From Micrasema longulum (taxonomy: Eukaryota; Arthropoda; Insecta; Trichoptera; Brachycentridae): a stretch of 64,000 bases of DNA. Under the pieces are notes generated by a model, which was not told where the DNA came from, did no database searches, and saw only the letters and a program-made list of their open reading frames with translations. A program made the translations under genes and the position numbers. Below are positions 23,150-34,249 of the stretch, piece by piece. Positions within the stretch are counted from its first letter, which is position 1. Each line of letters opens with the position of its first letter. The stretch lies in NCBI GenBank assembly GCA_022494885.1, contig JAGVSM010001212.1:62001-126000 (forward strand). Reading direction: 5' to 3'.

Positions 23150-23480
23150 TTTATTTTTTTTTTGTTTTTAACAACATACATAAGAGGTGAAACAGAGTAC
23201 ACAAAAAATAAAGGATAATTACATAGCAATGAAATACATATTAACAGTAAAAAAAGTGAACGAAAAATCCCACCAAGGCATGGCCTGTTCGTGGGTACAA
23301 AAGAAATGTGTATGAATTTTTGCTCTTATAATAAATAGACGGGTATAATATTTTTTATTATTAAGAAAGAGAAAAAAAAATATTCTGTAAAAGATTTTGA
23401 GGTACTTTTTTTATTTTATAGTAATTAAAAAAGGAAATAGAAAATACAAAAAAAAAACGAATAAATATTTCTTATTATTA
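23150..23480 (-). mobile_element. LINE 3' UTR (antisense partner of 17.94-18.28 kb)
   Basis: Shares with the 18-kb copy the stem-loop CCACCAAGGCATGGCCTGTTCGTGG and flanking AT-rich UTR. The 3' tail faces left (T-rich run at 23.15 kb). Confidence 0.65.
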
Positions 23481-23489
23481 AAGGACAAC

Positions 23490-23610
23490 AATATAATACT
23501 GTGTCTAATGTTTCTGTAATTATTTTTTCATTGTATTTTGGATTGTATTAACTGATATCACGTATGGCACAAAAATGTTTCTTTTTATGTACCGTCCCAA
23601 ATGAGTTGCC
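23490..23610 (+). mobile_element. LINE 3' UTR scrap
   Basis: CTGTGTCTAATGTTTCTGTA and TTATGTACCGTCCCAAATGAG correspond to the nested LINE tail at 22.07-22.19 kb. Confidence 0.5.
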
Positions 23611-24899
23611 CGCGTAATGTTGCCAGATCGCGAAAAATATAATCATAACACAAATTTAAGATTATTAAATTTAAAGAAAAAAGCTATTTCTTTAAAATTG
23701 TATTGTACACGCGGAAACATTGATTGACACAACAGAGGAGATAAGTAAAGGCTCATTTAATAAGAAAATTTTAATTAATGAACTTTGAACTTTAAAAATA
23801 AAACAACTTTTATTTTACATAAAACGAATATTTTTATATCATGATAATAATATTTGGTGTTTTAAGGATACTTTAGTTAAATGTTTACCTCGGCGTTGTT
23901 TAGTCCAATTTTAACTAGTTCTCTTATTAGATGAGCACAAAGTTACATAAAAAATTTGACTACCCTGGCAACACTAACAAAATGTCTTTTTTTTTTTTTT
24001 GGCAATCTGATAGATGGAAAAATAATTCAATTTGTAAGCAATGCAGTTGATACTTACACATGAAATGTGAACCCATCCTGTTTTTTTAAGATTCCAGCAG
24101 TATGTCTTTACTTTAAAACGACACAACACGGCATAGTTTAATTCAAATCGGGAGTATTATATGTCCACAATATGTTTTATTAATATATATATTTTTTAAT
24201 ATGATTTTTTTTATTACTTTTTAAGTATATTTCATTTATTTCATTTCTTTTTTATTCATATATTTAGAACATTACAGAAAAAAGACCCAATTCATTCTAA
24301 ATACAATAATAGATCACAAATTACAGTAGATAGTTATGTTATTAAAATAATATAGCAAAACGTAAAAAGAAAAATTAAAAGTTAAAAAGTGCTTTCCTAA
24401 GGGAAGGCCCACTGTCGTGAAATATGTCGACATCCGAGGCGATGCGATTAAGTAGCAAGATTGCTCTACCAACCGGCATAACCATTGGCAGGTTGGTTCT
24501 GCATCGCGGTAGGTAAAACAATCGATTCTGTCTTTGTCGAAGATAGTTATCAGGTACGAACAGACCTACATATTGTACAAACGGCCGTTAGTAAAAAAAT
24601 AAATAAATATCATATTTTGCCATCTAATTTGATGACGGCAAAACAAGGCGTATTTGACATATTATAAATTGTCAGCCATTACTCCATTTCTAAAAATGGT
24701 ATGTCGCGTTTGTTGTCATGTCCTGTTTGTTGTTAAGTGACATATCTCTATTTTCCATTTTTGGAAATAGGAAAATAGACATCAATACAAATCCGGTGAT
24801 TTGTATAACTCAATGTGATATATTATATGTACATAGCCATCTTGAATTATTATGTGCCCAGGCGGAACAAGAATATAGTTCTGTTTAAGAAATAGAATC

Positions 24900-25255
24900 A
24901 GAACCCCAGACGAGTGGTTTCCAATCGATGGCTACTCTGTGGTAAAAATCCTGAAATGGAAATCGAGATAAGTCCGCCTAGTTGTGTAGTGGTTGGTGCG
25001 TCCGCCTACCAAATTTGAGGTCCCGAGTTCGATTTCTAATTTTATGAGTTTTGTCAGTTTGAAAGTCAGTGCTTGGTCATAGTGGCGAGCGTTTTGCGGT
25101 GCAGCGTCAGTGCGGTGAACTCAGACATATTATAACAAGTGTAGTGTCCATAGTGACCGCGCGGGCCCGGCATAGCGCCGCAAAACGCTTGCCACTATGG
25201 GCGAAAAGTCAGTGTTTATAATAAATAGAAGTTCAATAAAAAACTATTATAAACT
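24900..25255 (+). mobile_element. SINE, family S4, carrying a MITE
   Basis: The leader GATGGCTACTCTGTGGTAAAAATCC precedes the tRNA-like head AGTCCGCCTAGTTGTGTAGTGG and the B box GGTCCCGAGTTCGATTTC. The SINE body then meets AAAGTCAGTG, is interrupted by a palindromic element, and resumes after a second AAAGTCAGTG. Confidence 0.7.
25062..25214. mobile_element. TIR element with 10-bp duplication inside a SINE
   Basis: Direct repeats AAAGTCAGTG (25062-25071 and 25205-25214) flank an insert whose ends are inverted: CATAGTGGCGAGCGTTTTGC (from 25078) against GCAAAACGCTTGCCACTATG (to 25199). The centre is GC-rich (GACCGCGCGGGCCCGG). A 9-11 bp duplication with TIRs fits a Mutator-like non-autonomous element; that class is inference. 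Confidence 0.65.
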
Positions 25256-25379
25256 CTAGTACAAAAAGAAAATATTTTTTATTCGTATATTCACATAAAT
25301 AATTTCAGGCCTGAAAGATTTTTTTTTTAAAACAATTAATGTTATGTATTTAATACATTTTTTACGAGTGTGAAAAAGA

Positions 25380-25600
25380 ACCAGAATCTTTAACGAGCGT
25401 TTTTGACTCGATGGCCACTCTCAGGTAATAATCCTAAAAAAGGAAATCTAGTAGAGATAAGTCTGCCTCGTTGTATAGTGGTTGACGCTTTTGTATACTA
25501 TTCTCAAGGTCCTGGGTTCGATTTCTGACAGGATAGACGTGAAATATTGATTTTAAAGGTTTTTTAAACTGAAATATTAAATTATTCCTGGACTGGCACA
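25380..25600 (+). mobile_element. SINE, family S4
   Basis: The leader GATGGCCACTCTCAGGTAA precedes the head AAGTCTGCCTCGTTGTATAGTGG, then the B box GGTCCTGGGTTCGATTTC and GACGTGAAATATTGATT body. Uninterrupted relative of the copy just upstream. Confidence 0.7.
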
Positions 25601-25644
25601 TAAAGTAACTTCCTATTGATAACCTGAATAAAAGATTATATTGT

Positions 25645-25870
25645 CAATCCAAAAAAAATATCATGATAAAATTCAGAGCTACAAGAAATTTGATATAAAA
25701 AATGTTTCCCTACAAGCGATAAAAATTGGAGCATTTAATTGTACGACGAAGCCTCTCGAAAATATATGAAAGAATTAGTCGAATTGAATTTGAGCTACGT
25801 CACAAGTTCTTTCTAGTTTCCGGGAAGCCAACTCACCAGTCAGGATAACTAGTGACGTCACGGGCGGATT
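25645..25870 (-). mobile_element. MITE family with TGACGTCA core, partial
   Basis: Shares with the copies at 26.19, 45.83 and 50.02 kb the segments ATGTTTCCCTACAAGCG, GCATTTAATTGTACGA and CTAGTGACGTCACG. This copy lacks the terminal AATGAGGAAGTTCAG. Confidence 0.6.
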
Positions 25871-25884
25871 AATATCAAAATAAC

Positions 25885-26115
25885 GAGGCTTTAAAAAATC
25901 TCATCATCATCAACATCATTCCCTTTTCGTACCTAATGGTGCATATGAAACTTCATTTATACACCAATTGAAGCTTTTCTTGATCATTTTTTATTACGTG
26001 AAAGTAAGATGATCGGTCTTACGCTTCTAAATAAATATTTTATGTCAACCATGTCGGGAATCGAACCCGAGACCTCTTGCATGGTAGGCAAACGCGCTGA
26101 CCATTAAACAATCTT
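25885..26115 (-). mobile_element. SINE, family S1, near complete
   Basis: Minus strand: head with GCGCGTTTGCCTACCATGC, B box GTCTCGGGTTCGATTCCCG, body GCTTCAATTGGTGTATAAATG and a GATGATGATG-type tail. It is the best preserved member of S1 in the window. Confidence 0.8.
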
Positions 26116-26189
26116 GGCAATTTTTATTTTTTTTAAACCACTGCAATTCCTCATTAAAAGGGTACTCATATGTGAGGTCTTAAAATCAC

Positions 26190-26600
26190 AGCGTTACAAT
26201 GAGGAAGTTCAGTTCTACTGGAAATCGGATATGTAAATGTTTTCCTATACGCGGTAAAAATAAGAGCATTTAATTGTACACCAAAGTTTCTCTAAACTAC
26301 ATTTATTTTAAATGACGTCACAAGTACTTTTAATTAACCTTACATATAATTGCTTTATAATACGGAAACTTCACTGGTCCATTAAAATCAATTCTAATTG
26401 TGCAAAATATTAAACTTTGTAACTGTACTGTATGTTTTCTAAATAAAAGAAAATAAAAATAAAATAAATAAGTAAATCAACCAATGATAAAGTATAGTAG
26501 ATTTTTGGTTTCCGAGAAGCCAACTGTTTAATTTTGGGTTAGTTTAATTTATTTAATGTGACTTCAAAAATATTAATACTCTTAAAATTATCTTTTGTTC
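26190..26600 (-). mobile_element. TGACGTCA MITE split by a LINE tail
   Basis: The TIR AATGAGGAAGTTCAG (26196 on) is followed by TTTTCCTATACGCGG and TGACGTCACAAGTAC. A LINE 3' end interrupts from about 26.35 to 26.48 kb, and the MITE resumes with GGTTTCCGAGAAGCCAACTG. Confidence 0.6.
26346..26480 (+). mobile_element. LINE 3' tail nested in MITE
   Basis: AAACTTCACTGGTCCATTAAA to CTAAATAAAAGAAAATAAAA; same terminal segment as 0.86-0.97 kb in the other orientation. Tail (AAAATAAAT)n. Confidence 0.65.
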
Positions 26601-27570
26601 CCTAGTTCGCCTGCACCTAGAGTATTCCTCTGTTATCTGGTCTCCATATTATGATGTTCACATCAAAAATATTGAATCAGTTCAACATCGATTTTTAAGA
26701 AAGAAAGGCTGGAGGTTGGGCTTATCCAAAGACCAATATACGCATAATGAGTTAGAAACTAGCTTATACATATCTTAACATATTACAAGAGAGATGAAGA
26801 ACATTTAAGAGAAGGTAATATGGAAGTCTAGGCATCTACAGGGCTTATGACCTGTCAATGGCTGGTTTAAGTGGCCACTTTACACACTGTGTAACATTCA
26901 CCATTCTGCCTATAGTTGAACATCCATATTCCTTCAATTCTTTTCATCTGTTGATGTTTGTGAAGTTAAAGAGCTGAAACCTTTATTTATTAGTGTGAGA
27001 TTCATCTAGTTGAATTATTTCACCTTCATACTAGGCAACGCCTGAAAATGTTATTTTTTCAATTTCTTTACTTCTTTATAGACAAGGTGGATTTATCAAC
27101 AATATTTTGGAGTTTGTCCAAATTTTTGTAGACAAGGACTGGATTCAACTCCCTGGGGAGCTGTTTATATTAACATATTACAACAGAGATGAAGAACATT
27201 TAAGAGAATATATTCCAAACCTCCAGTACTGTTTAAAATTCTCAACTCACTCTCTGATGCGCCTGAACTACTGAGCTTTATAGAATTCAATATCCCAACT
27301 AGAAACCTCAGACAAAACTTATTCTTTCATACCGATAACCATAGAACTAACTATGGTTTTCATTTCCCTATGCCTAGAATTATTAGGTCCACCAACAAAC
27401 ATACCAGTCTTGATTTCTTTGATAACAAGTTGTCTTCTTTCAAACGATAATTTAATTAAATTCAATTATGAACACCTCTCTCCCGTTTCCACCCCCACCA
27501 AGTATATATACCCTTATGTCTTTCTATTTTCCTTTAGAATAGTTTTCAATTTACAAATATGTCCTTGAAA
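26600..27570 (+). pseudogene. LINE RT C-terminus split by a family FA insertion
   Basis: The left part reads SSVIWSPYYDVHIKNIESVQ, then HRFLRKKGWRLGL and QYTHNELETS and stops at 26.77 kb. The right part resumes at 27.21 kb with PPVLFKILNSLSDAPELLSF, NIPTRNLRQNLFFHTDNHRT, NYGFHFPMPR and LDFFDNKLSSFKR, then UTR with a GTCC...GGAC-type stem. Relative to the minus-strand copy at 4.1-5.4 kb, about 30 bp are missing at the junction, so the FA insertion came with a small deletion. Confidence 0.85.
26771..27208 (+). mobile_element. Family FA partial dimer inside a LINE
   Basis: Order: module A (AAGAGAGATGAAGAACATTT), B (CTGTCAATGGCTGGTTTAAG), C, body (TACTAGGCAACGCCTGAAAA), inverted D (CAATATTTTGGAGTTTGTCC, CTGGATTCAACTCCCTGGGG), then module A again. 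The two A modules are about 395 bp apart, so this is one unit plus the start of a second. The same dimer order appears at 39.91-40.35 kb. Confidence 0.75.
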
Positions 27571-27654
27571 ATGTCCATTTAGCGTAAATATAAAAAAACA
27601 AACAAATTCGGCTTTAAGAATTTTAAAAATATAAAAAACCACGAAACTTCCTCA

Positions 27655-28020
27655 TCCTTTCTCCTTCTTCTTCTTTTCCACATCCGCTCCTAAGTGGAGC
27701 ATGTGGACATCGCCAGTTGCCTCCAGGAGACCTTGCCAGCCAGCATTTTTGCCTCTTTCCACGTAAATCCAGCGCCTAAAGCCTAAAGATCGTCATCGAC
27801 AGCCTTCCAGGACAGCGTGAGCCCGCAGGTTTAAAGAAGAGGCAACTTGGGTTTAGGTTCTCCTGAGGCATGCGCAGCACGTGTCCAAGCCAGATCTACC
27901 ACCGCATCCCCAAGACGCTCGTTATAGGAGGCTGCTGCGTCCGTTCTCGGACTTCAATGTTAGTTATAAAATTGAACCACCTTATACCTAATATTCTTCT
28001 CAAGCACTTACTCTCAAAAC
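27655..28020 (-). pseudogene. Endonuclease/RT-type LINE C-terminus
   Basis: Minus strand: LRRILGIRWFNFITNIEVRE, then RTQQPPITSVLGMRWWRS and a glycine/leucine-rich GLDTCCACLRRT-type stretch, then QEN-LNPSCLF and, in other frames, the terminal RGKRQKCWLA and CPHAPL. The RRILGI-W-(D)-ITN-EVR-RT and R-W-GH-LRMP blocks are characteristic. It lacks the 400-bp insertion present in the 20-kb copy. Confidence 0.75.
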
Positions 28021-28029
28021 TCATCATTT

Positions 28030-28890
28030 ATCGTTAATCAGTCTTTTGTCTACGAACATTTGGACAAACTCAAATATTGTAATGAAACCAACTGGTCCAA
28101 GAAGAAGTTTAAAAATTGAAAAATTATTTTCAGGCGTTGCCTAGTATGTGAAATAATTTAGTCAGATGAATCTCTTCACAACAATAAAGGTTTAAGCTCT
28201 TTAACTTTACTTTAAATAAAGCCTTTAGAATCATTTTGAAAAAAAAACAGATACACGAGGGTAAAGTCGATGGTAAATGAAATGAAATTATTAACATATA
28301 AACAAAGAATATTTTACAATACAACAATATTTGTTCATAAAATTATAAACTCTAATAAAAAAACAGAATTTTGGAAAAAAATTGATCGGAACCAGCATGA
28401 ACACGATCACAATACTAGAGAAAAGAACAAAATTAGACTTCCATTTAGGAAAAAAGGCAAAGTCACAAAATTCAATTTTATTTAAAGCAATTAAAAAGTA
28501 TTACGAAATGGAAAAAAAATATTTATGAAGAAAAAAACATATCAAAATTTAAAATAATGGTCAAGACATATGTGATAAACAATTTATAAATTAAATATAT
28601 TTGCAATGTTATTATTAGAACACACATATAATTTGTATGATATGTGTGCCCTACTTTAAGATTTAAATAAAAAAAAATATTTTAAAAAATCAACAAATGG
28701 AAGAATTGAAGAAATATGGATGTTCAAACATAGGCTAAATGGTGAATATTACACAGTGTGTAAAGTGGCCACTTAAATCAGCCAATGTAAAATGGTGTAT
28801 TTTGTAAAAAAAAAAAATGACAGGTCATAAGCCCTGTAAGTGCCTAGACTTCCATATTCCCTTATTTAAGGTATTCTCCATCCCTGTTGT
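28030..28890 (-). mobile_element. Family FA copy split by a LINE
   Basis: The minus-strand D/body half (28030-28215; GGACAAACTCAAATATTGTA, TTTCAGGCGTTGCCTAGTAT) and C-B-A half (28690-28890; AATGGTGAATATTACACAGT, GACAGGTCATAAGCCCTGTA, CCCTGTTGTAATTTGTTA) are separated by a plus-strand LINE 3' end. Module B carries a 27-32 bp insert near 28.79-28.82 kb ending in an A run. Confidence 0.7.
28216..28690 (+). pseudogene. LINE C-terminal fragment nested in FA
   Basis: Frame from 28270: LLTYKQRIFYNTTIFVHKII, KKTEFWKKIDRNQHEHDHNT, REKNKIRLPF and a lysine-rich end before TAA at 28.48 kb. The pattern ---R----T--FVHKI-N, H-HNTR-K---RLP is the end of Jockey-like LINE ORFs. The UTR has TTTGTATGATATGTGTGCCC and ends in AAATAAAAAAAAAT. 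Confidence 0.75.
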
Positions 28891-28899
28891 AATTTGTTA

Positions 28900-29280
28900 T
28901 TAAAATAAATATTTTTTTTACAATAACTTCTAAAGTGACCCTCGAAAGCATTTGAAAAATTTTGTTTCCTTTTTGGGTCCCTCCGCGGTTGATTTGTTTC
29001 GGCCGACACGATCCCCCGGGGGAAGGCGTCAGCGCCGCGGCCACGGGGTCATTTCACCGCGAATTTCTTACGAAAAAAACGAGATTTAACTCTTATAAAT
29101 CTTCGCCTGGGTTCATTATAATGTGGGCAGACGAAGGCTTCATTTTACCCGGTAAAACAAAACAGCTACCCTCATATGATTATACGTTGATTTATGCTGA
29201 ATATGATAGAAGTTTCGCGTTGAGGCAGCAAAATCACGCCCAATAGCTTGAGGCCCACAGTAATATTTAGAATCTTATTT
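28900..29280 (+). other. Less A+T-rich block with unidentified open frame
   Basis: A frame of 94 codons (28962-29246) includes FGRHDPPGEGVSAAATG and FIIMWADEGFILPGKTK. I recognise no domain. The first half is GC-rich (CCGCGGTTG; CCCCCGGGGG), so openness by chance is possible. No other copy in the window. Could be unique sequence or an old transposon scrap. Confidence 0.3.
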
Positions 29281-29284
29281 TTTT

Positions 29285-29425
29285 AAATGATTAGAGCCGA
29301 CTTGAGATATAACATAGTTTTGCATTATTTTATATCTCAACTCGACACGGCTCTTGGCCTCAAAGAGTTGGGGATATTTTTTTTTTTAATATACACGAAT
29401 AAACAAATAAATGATAATGCGAAAT
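29285..29425 (+). mobile_element. LINE-like 3' end with double inverted repeat
   Basis: AGAGCCGACTTGAGATATA (29293 on) is inverted against TATATCTCAACTCGACACGGCTCT, and ATCTCAACTC (29334-29343) pairs with GAGTTGGGGAT (29365-29375). An AATAAACAAATAAATGA tail follows. Upstream coding not recognised. Confidence 0.55.
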
Positions 29426-29429
29426 TCGC

Positions 29430-30660
29430 ACACACTGGCTCATAAGAGTTCATTTATGTTTTCCTTAAAACCTTAACACACAAATGATAATTTACTGAAT
29501 AAATAAATTTATAAAATGGTGTCTTGCTGCAAGAATGCAAAATATTTACCCACATATTTTTCTAACGAAATAACAATATAACATACTACCTACGCAATGT
29601 TTCTCGTCACAAATTTCAAATTATTTTTGAAGCGAAAAACAATCGAAATTTGTTTTTTTTGTTTATTTCCGTAGTAGTACCAAATTACTAGCAACGCTCA
29701 TACAGACACGTGTAAAACAAAATATAACTGGGCCAGCAACTCTTATAGTGCGTTGTTCATACGAAAACAGGATAAAAATGTCTTATGCCTGCTTTGGACA
29801 TATTGTCCTTATCAGAGGATAGGACAGTGGACCAAGACTGTCCTAGAAATAGACCTAGAGAATAGGGCCGATGATGTATGAAGTTTTTAATTTTTTTAGA
29901 CATCAAAGTGTAAGGGGTCCAAAAAGTTTGGCCTTCAACCGAGGTTTGAAGTTTATAGCTGCCTTTTACATTTACATTTTGTTAATTATCTTTGTTGATA
30001 ATTTTTTTTTTTTAGTTTAAATATAACTCAAACACGTTTCGAATTCGAGCTCGTTTTAAAACTACCAAAATGCAAAAAGTTTACGCTCCACGGAACTGAT
30101 TCTGTTGAGCGCCTGGCTAATATTGACGAAAACAATGGCTCATAAAAACAATGCTACCCATTTATTACAAAACAAAGTTCAACTCACGCCCTTAGGTGCT
30201 TATTTAATAAGGTTCAATGCACATTATCAAATTTATTTGGACTGATTTTCTTACTTAAATACGAAATGACAGCCGGTTTACCGCAAAAAATTGAATTTGT
30301 AAAAATCTTTAAGCTCTGGTTGAGGGCCAAAAGAAGTGTCGAATATTTTTTTAAATATTTTTCGCATTCCGAGTAATCCACAAAACAATTTTTTAGACAT
30401 CTTTCATTTCGAAATTCGGAGAAAAAAAATACGGCCCACCCTAATAGACAGGCAGTAGGCCGGGTCGAAAACGACGATTTTTCAACTATCGAATTCAAAT
30501 GTGGCTCAAAACTTGCATATTAGGGGATGCAAGGGATGCTAATCCATGAATTAAAAATCATTTGTAACGCAAACGGCTTAAAGTTTTGAAAAGAACGACA
30601 AAAAAACAGAATTAAAATTTTTGGTTTATATTTTCAGTTTCAGTGCTGCAGAGCAGCGTT
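29430..30660. other. Spacer, nothing recognised
   Basis: A 94-codon minus-strand frame at 30214-30498 has no familiar motif and no second copy here. No repeats matched. Confidence 0.35.
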
Positions 30661-30679
30661 TATTTTATAATTAAAAAAT

Positions 30680-31175
30680 ACATAAAAGAATTTGTTTCCC
30701 ACTAAGTCTAAAGACTTTTCGGTGGGACACATTTTTTTTATGACAGGTTTATATTACATTTATTTTATTTGTATTTTACAGATTTATTTATAAACAGGCA
30801 CTATAAAGTATCTAGAAGATATTTCTTCGGTTCTTTTTTTTTCATTTGAAGATTTTTCATGTTGATGATGGTTTGTGGGAGATCATTGAACAATCTTGGA
30901 ACAACGCAATTTAATGTTCGCTCTCCGAAGTAATTTGTAATTCGGGGAACAGACAGGGAGCCCTTAGTTTTAATTCTAGTGTTGTGAGTGTGGGAAACTC
31001 TTTTTTTATATTCCGGGTCAACAAAGTGATCTACAATCAATTTGTAGTCACAAAGTTGTTTTACCGGCAGGACATTACAGAATTTAAAAATAATATTTAA
31101 AAATAACTTTTGTTGTTTTGTAATCGTTCTGCATTCTAAGCCCGGTAGGGAATAGATATTCAAAAACATTCGCTA
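30680..31175 (-). pseudogene. LINE C-terminus with stem-loop 3' UTR
   Basis: An open minus-strand frame (30801-31169) contains QKLFLNIIFKFCNVLPVKQL, THNTRIKTKGSLSVPRITNY, FGERTLNCVVPRLFNDLPQT. The H-HNTR-K--L-VP---T--GERT---- VP-L-N-LP order is the conserved terminal signature of Jockey/CR1-like ORFs. The UTR has TCCCAC (30697-30702) pairing with GTGGGA (30722-30727), with AGTCTAAAGACT in the loop. Confidence 0.8.
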
Positions 31176-31179
31176 AGCA

Positions 31180-31775
31180 TGTATTCTTCATCTGTCCGGA
31201 CTAACACTCTTTAATTTCCTTATTACTTACACCCGCTGTCCATAACACCCAAAATACAATAAAATTTAACGAAGCTAAGCGAGGTATTTCAATCAACCTC
31301 TATTATTATCCCGAAAGAATTTTTAAAATCTCGCAATTTGCACGCAAATCAAAACAAAATAACATTAGTTTTAAATTTTAATCGAATTATTACCACTATA
31401 ATGAAGCCTTCGGCAATGAAACTCGATCTGGTGATCAAAATAATAAATAATTAATATTGGAAAACATCTAAAGGTATAAAAGATAAGGTAAAGCGAGTAA
31501 TTTATTTCTCGAAAGAGGATTCTGAGAATTGGCATTGTTAACAATTTACCACATTGTTGATTTAAACGCGATATCCATGCTAAAACAAACAGTTTTACGA
31601 GAACAGAAGATCATTGACCAGGGTATTATTGAAACGTATTTTCTTGTTCAGCTTCTGTATTTCATTTTTTTTTTAAATCTTAGGTGGCATTTGCACAATT
31701 GAATTCCACATTTAGAGTCTCCATTCCAAACTCCCTAAAGACTAAATTGTTTACCGTATTTTGCGGACGATAAGA
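31180..31775. other. AT-rich spacer, nothing recognised
   Basis: No open frame, repeat head or inverted repeat noticed. Confidence 0.35.
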
Positions 31776-31779
31776 CGCA

Positions 31780-31940
31780 TCAGACCATCTACGATTTTCG
31801 TGCACTCAGAATCCGGCACAACCCGTTGGTTCGGACCAGGCTTGAGAGTGCCTCGGTGGTATGGAGTCCGCACGAGGCGAGATATTCCCTCGTGTTGGAG
31901 AGGGTTCAGAAAAAATCTTCTTGTCTACATGACAGTACCG
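31780..31940 (+). pseudogene. LINE RT C-terminal scrap
   Basis: One frame reads LVRTRLESASVVWSPHEARY followed by SLVLERVQKK: the VR--LE-ASVVWSPH------(I)E-VQKKFL motif of LINE ORFs. About 50 codons remain. It is related to the 16.2-kb fragment. Confidence 0.75.
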
Positions 31941-32114
31941 AGCGGTGAGTTTTTAGATTAGAAAGCTGCGAAAATTCGGATAAAATGTCCAAAGCGGTAG
32001 TATGGCACATAAAAAAACAGGTCTATTTTATATTTGATAAATAATCCATAACAAATGGTACAAGTGGCTAATATTTTATAATGTAACACAAACATTTGAT
32101 TAAGGTGATTCTAA

Positions 32115-32850
32115 ACGTTTCATTTATTTCGTTTATTTCGTTTATTTTATAATTTTTATTTATTTTATTTATTTTATTTATTTTATTTATTTTATTTATT
32201 TTATTTATTTTATTTATTTTATTTATTTTATTTATTTTATTTATTTCGTTTATTTCGTTTATTTCGTTTATTTCGTTTATTTCGTTTATTTCGTTTATTT
32301 CGTTTATTTCGTTTATTTCGTTTATTTTATTTATTTGATTTATTTGATTTATTTGATTTATTTGATTTATTTGATTTATTTGATTTATTTGATTTATTTG
32401 ATTTATTTGATTTATTTGATTTATTTGATTTATTTGATTTATTTGATTTATTTCATTTATTTCATTTATTTTATTTATTTTATTTATTTTATTTATTTTT
32501 TAATTTTTTAATTTTTTTTTTATTATTATTAATTTTTTTAAAAATATTTATTTTATTTATTTTATTTATTTTATTTATTTTATTTATTTTATTTATTTTA
32601 TTTATTTTTATTTTATTTTTATTTATTTTATTTATTTTATTTATTTTATTTATTTTATTTATTTTATTTATTTTATTTATCTTATTTATTTTATTTATTT
32701 CATTTGTTTTATTTATTTTATTTAATTTATTTATTTTATTTATTTTATTTATTTTATTTATTTTATTTATTTTATTTATTTTATTTATTTTATTTATTTT
32801 ATTTATTTTATTTATTTTATTTATTATATTCATTTTATTTATTTTAGCAC
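32115..32850. repeat. 9-bp minisatellite with variant blocks
   Basis: Tandem 9-mers of the form NTTTATTTN in long uniform runs: TTTATTTTA, then about ten TTTATTTCG, then about fourteen TTTATTTGA, two TTTATTTCA, TTTATTTTA again, a T-rich break near 32.50-32.55 kb, and a long final TTTATTTTA run. Because the period is a multiple of three, the minus strand is open as a repeated Asn-Lys-Ile tripeptide; I do not take that as a gene. Confidence 0.95.
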
Positions 32851-32869
32851 CACAACAGGCCAGGATGCT

Positions 32870-33012
32870 CCATTACAGTGGTGAATTACATCACAGAACA
32901 CGCAGGCTTGAGAAAAATCTCATTTTATTATTTGTGTTCTCACCGGGAATCGAACCCTGAACCTTTCGTGTGTGAGTCAAGTGTCTTGACCACTACACCA
33001 CGGAGGTGATTA
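32870..33012 (-). mobile_element. SINE, family S2
   Basis: Minus strand: CCTCCGTGGTGTAGTGGTCA, B box GGTTCAGGGTTCGATTCCCG, then GTGAGAACACAAATAATAAA and AGATTTTTCTCAAGCC. The head and TTTTTCTCAAG body match the copy at 59.89 kb. Confidence 0.75.
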
Positions 33013-33484
33013 CGGAAAGATATTATAGTTATTAGACGCAATGTGTACCAGCTACGCATCACCGGGGAGCAGGGTCAAATGAGTGAGAAACAGGCAAATA
33101 TCTAAGGGGAAAAAGCAATGTATAAATTATGTTATTGGACTATAAATCACGCTATGAAAATTTATTCTAAGTAATATTCCTGGGCGGGTGACCGTAGTTA
33201 GAACTGAGACTACTCGAGTATGAACACCTTGGAACAGAACATTGCCTGTTTGTACGGTAAGTCTGCCGGATGAAGTAACAATGGGCGCATATTTACAGAA
33301 ATGGATACAAATTTGTTCTACTATATGTCTTAAATAAAACAAACACTATTGTCTTACCACAGATATTGTAAAACTGTCAATGTTTCAAAAGATTTAATGT
33401 TACCAGGGTACTTATTCTGATGGGAAGTTAAAATGTATCTTTAATTTTATTTACATAGTAATTTTATTTAAAAAATATTAAATA

Positions 33485-33960
33485 TTTGCGATTTTTTTTC
33501 TTCTTCTTCTAGTGCCTTGGCGGGTCCCCCCGACGTTGGCAATCACTACAGCGAAAGCATATTATATATCTGTCATGTGCTACTTTTATATTTCGCAGCC
33601 AAAACAACTGCTTATTGATGTACTCGCCGTAGTGATTCCTGGGAAAAGATGACCAGAGTGGTTTCCCGTTGCCTTCTCTGGTAGATTTTTCTGTCGGGGT
33701 TACCTTCCCTTAGCTGGTTGGTGTTAGTTTTGAAGCGCCAGAAACGCGTCTTTCTTCCTCTCGTTATCTGATGTGATCACACCATTATGAGTGTGATCCC
33801 ATTGCCCGGGGTTCACGACGTGGACGCTAACGAGTTGGACTAGTCAGTAGTGTTGCCGGTGGAATGCAACTGAACGTTTGCAGCAGTTTATAGAATTACA
33901 CCCTTCAGCAAGATGTGACTCACTGCGACCCTACTGACAGTTCGAACCCCTATTTTTTTT
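33485..33960. repeat. Less A+T-rich repeat-like block
   Basis: A CTTCTTCTTCTTCTAG start, GATGACCAGAGTGGTTTCCC and GCCTTCTCTGGTAGATTTTT segments, and an end near TTCGAACCCC. It resembles a high-copy SINE- or LINE-derived segment by composition and the CTT-repeat edge, but there is no second copy here. Class uncertain. Confidence 0.35.
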
Positions 33961-34249
33961 AAAAACATATTTTATTACCGGTTTCCGACGAAGCTATTAT
34001 GAATTTTAAATCAAATATACACACATTCGTACATAAATATCGAAATTCGTTCATAACGTCTCAGTATATACCGATAAAGATAACCTTTCATAATCGCGGC
34101 CCAGAATTTTTTTAGATACCGAGAGGAGAGGCGCTATAAAAGGAACAATTTTCTTATTTAAAATCAAAAATTAGTTATTAAATGCTTTTTTATTGAACGT
34201 AAATAAAACCAATTGATTAATTTAATGTTATCAAATATTTGTATAAACA

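Noticed and set aside
32489..32833. 114-codon open frame of repeated Asn-Lys-Ile
   Set aside because: It follows only from a 9-bp tandem array whose period is a multiple of three; no start context or unique sequence.
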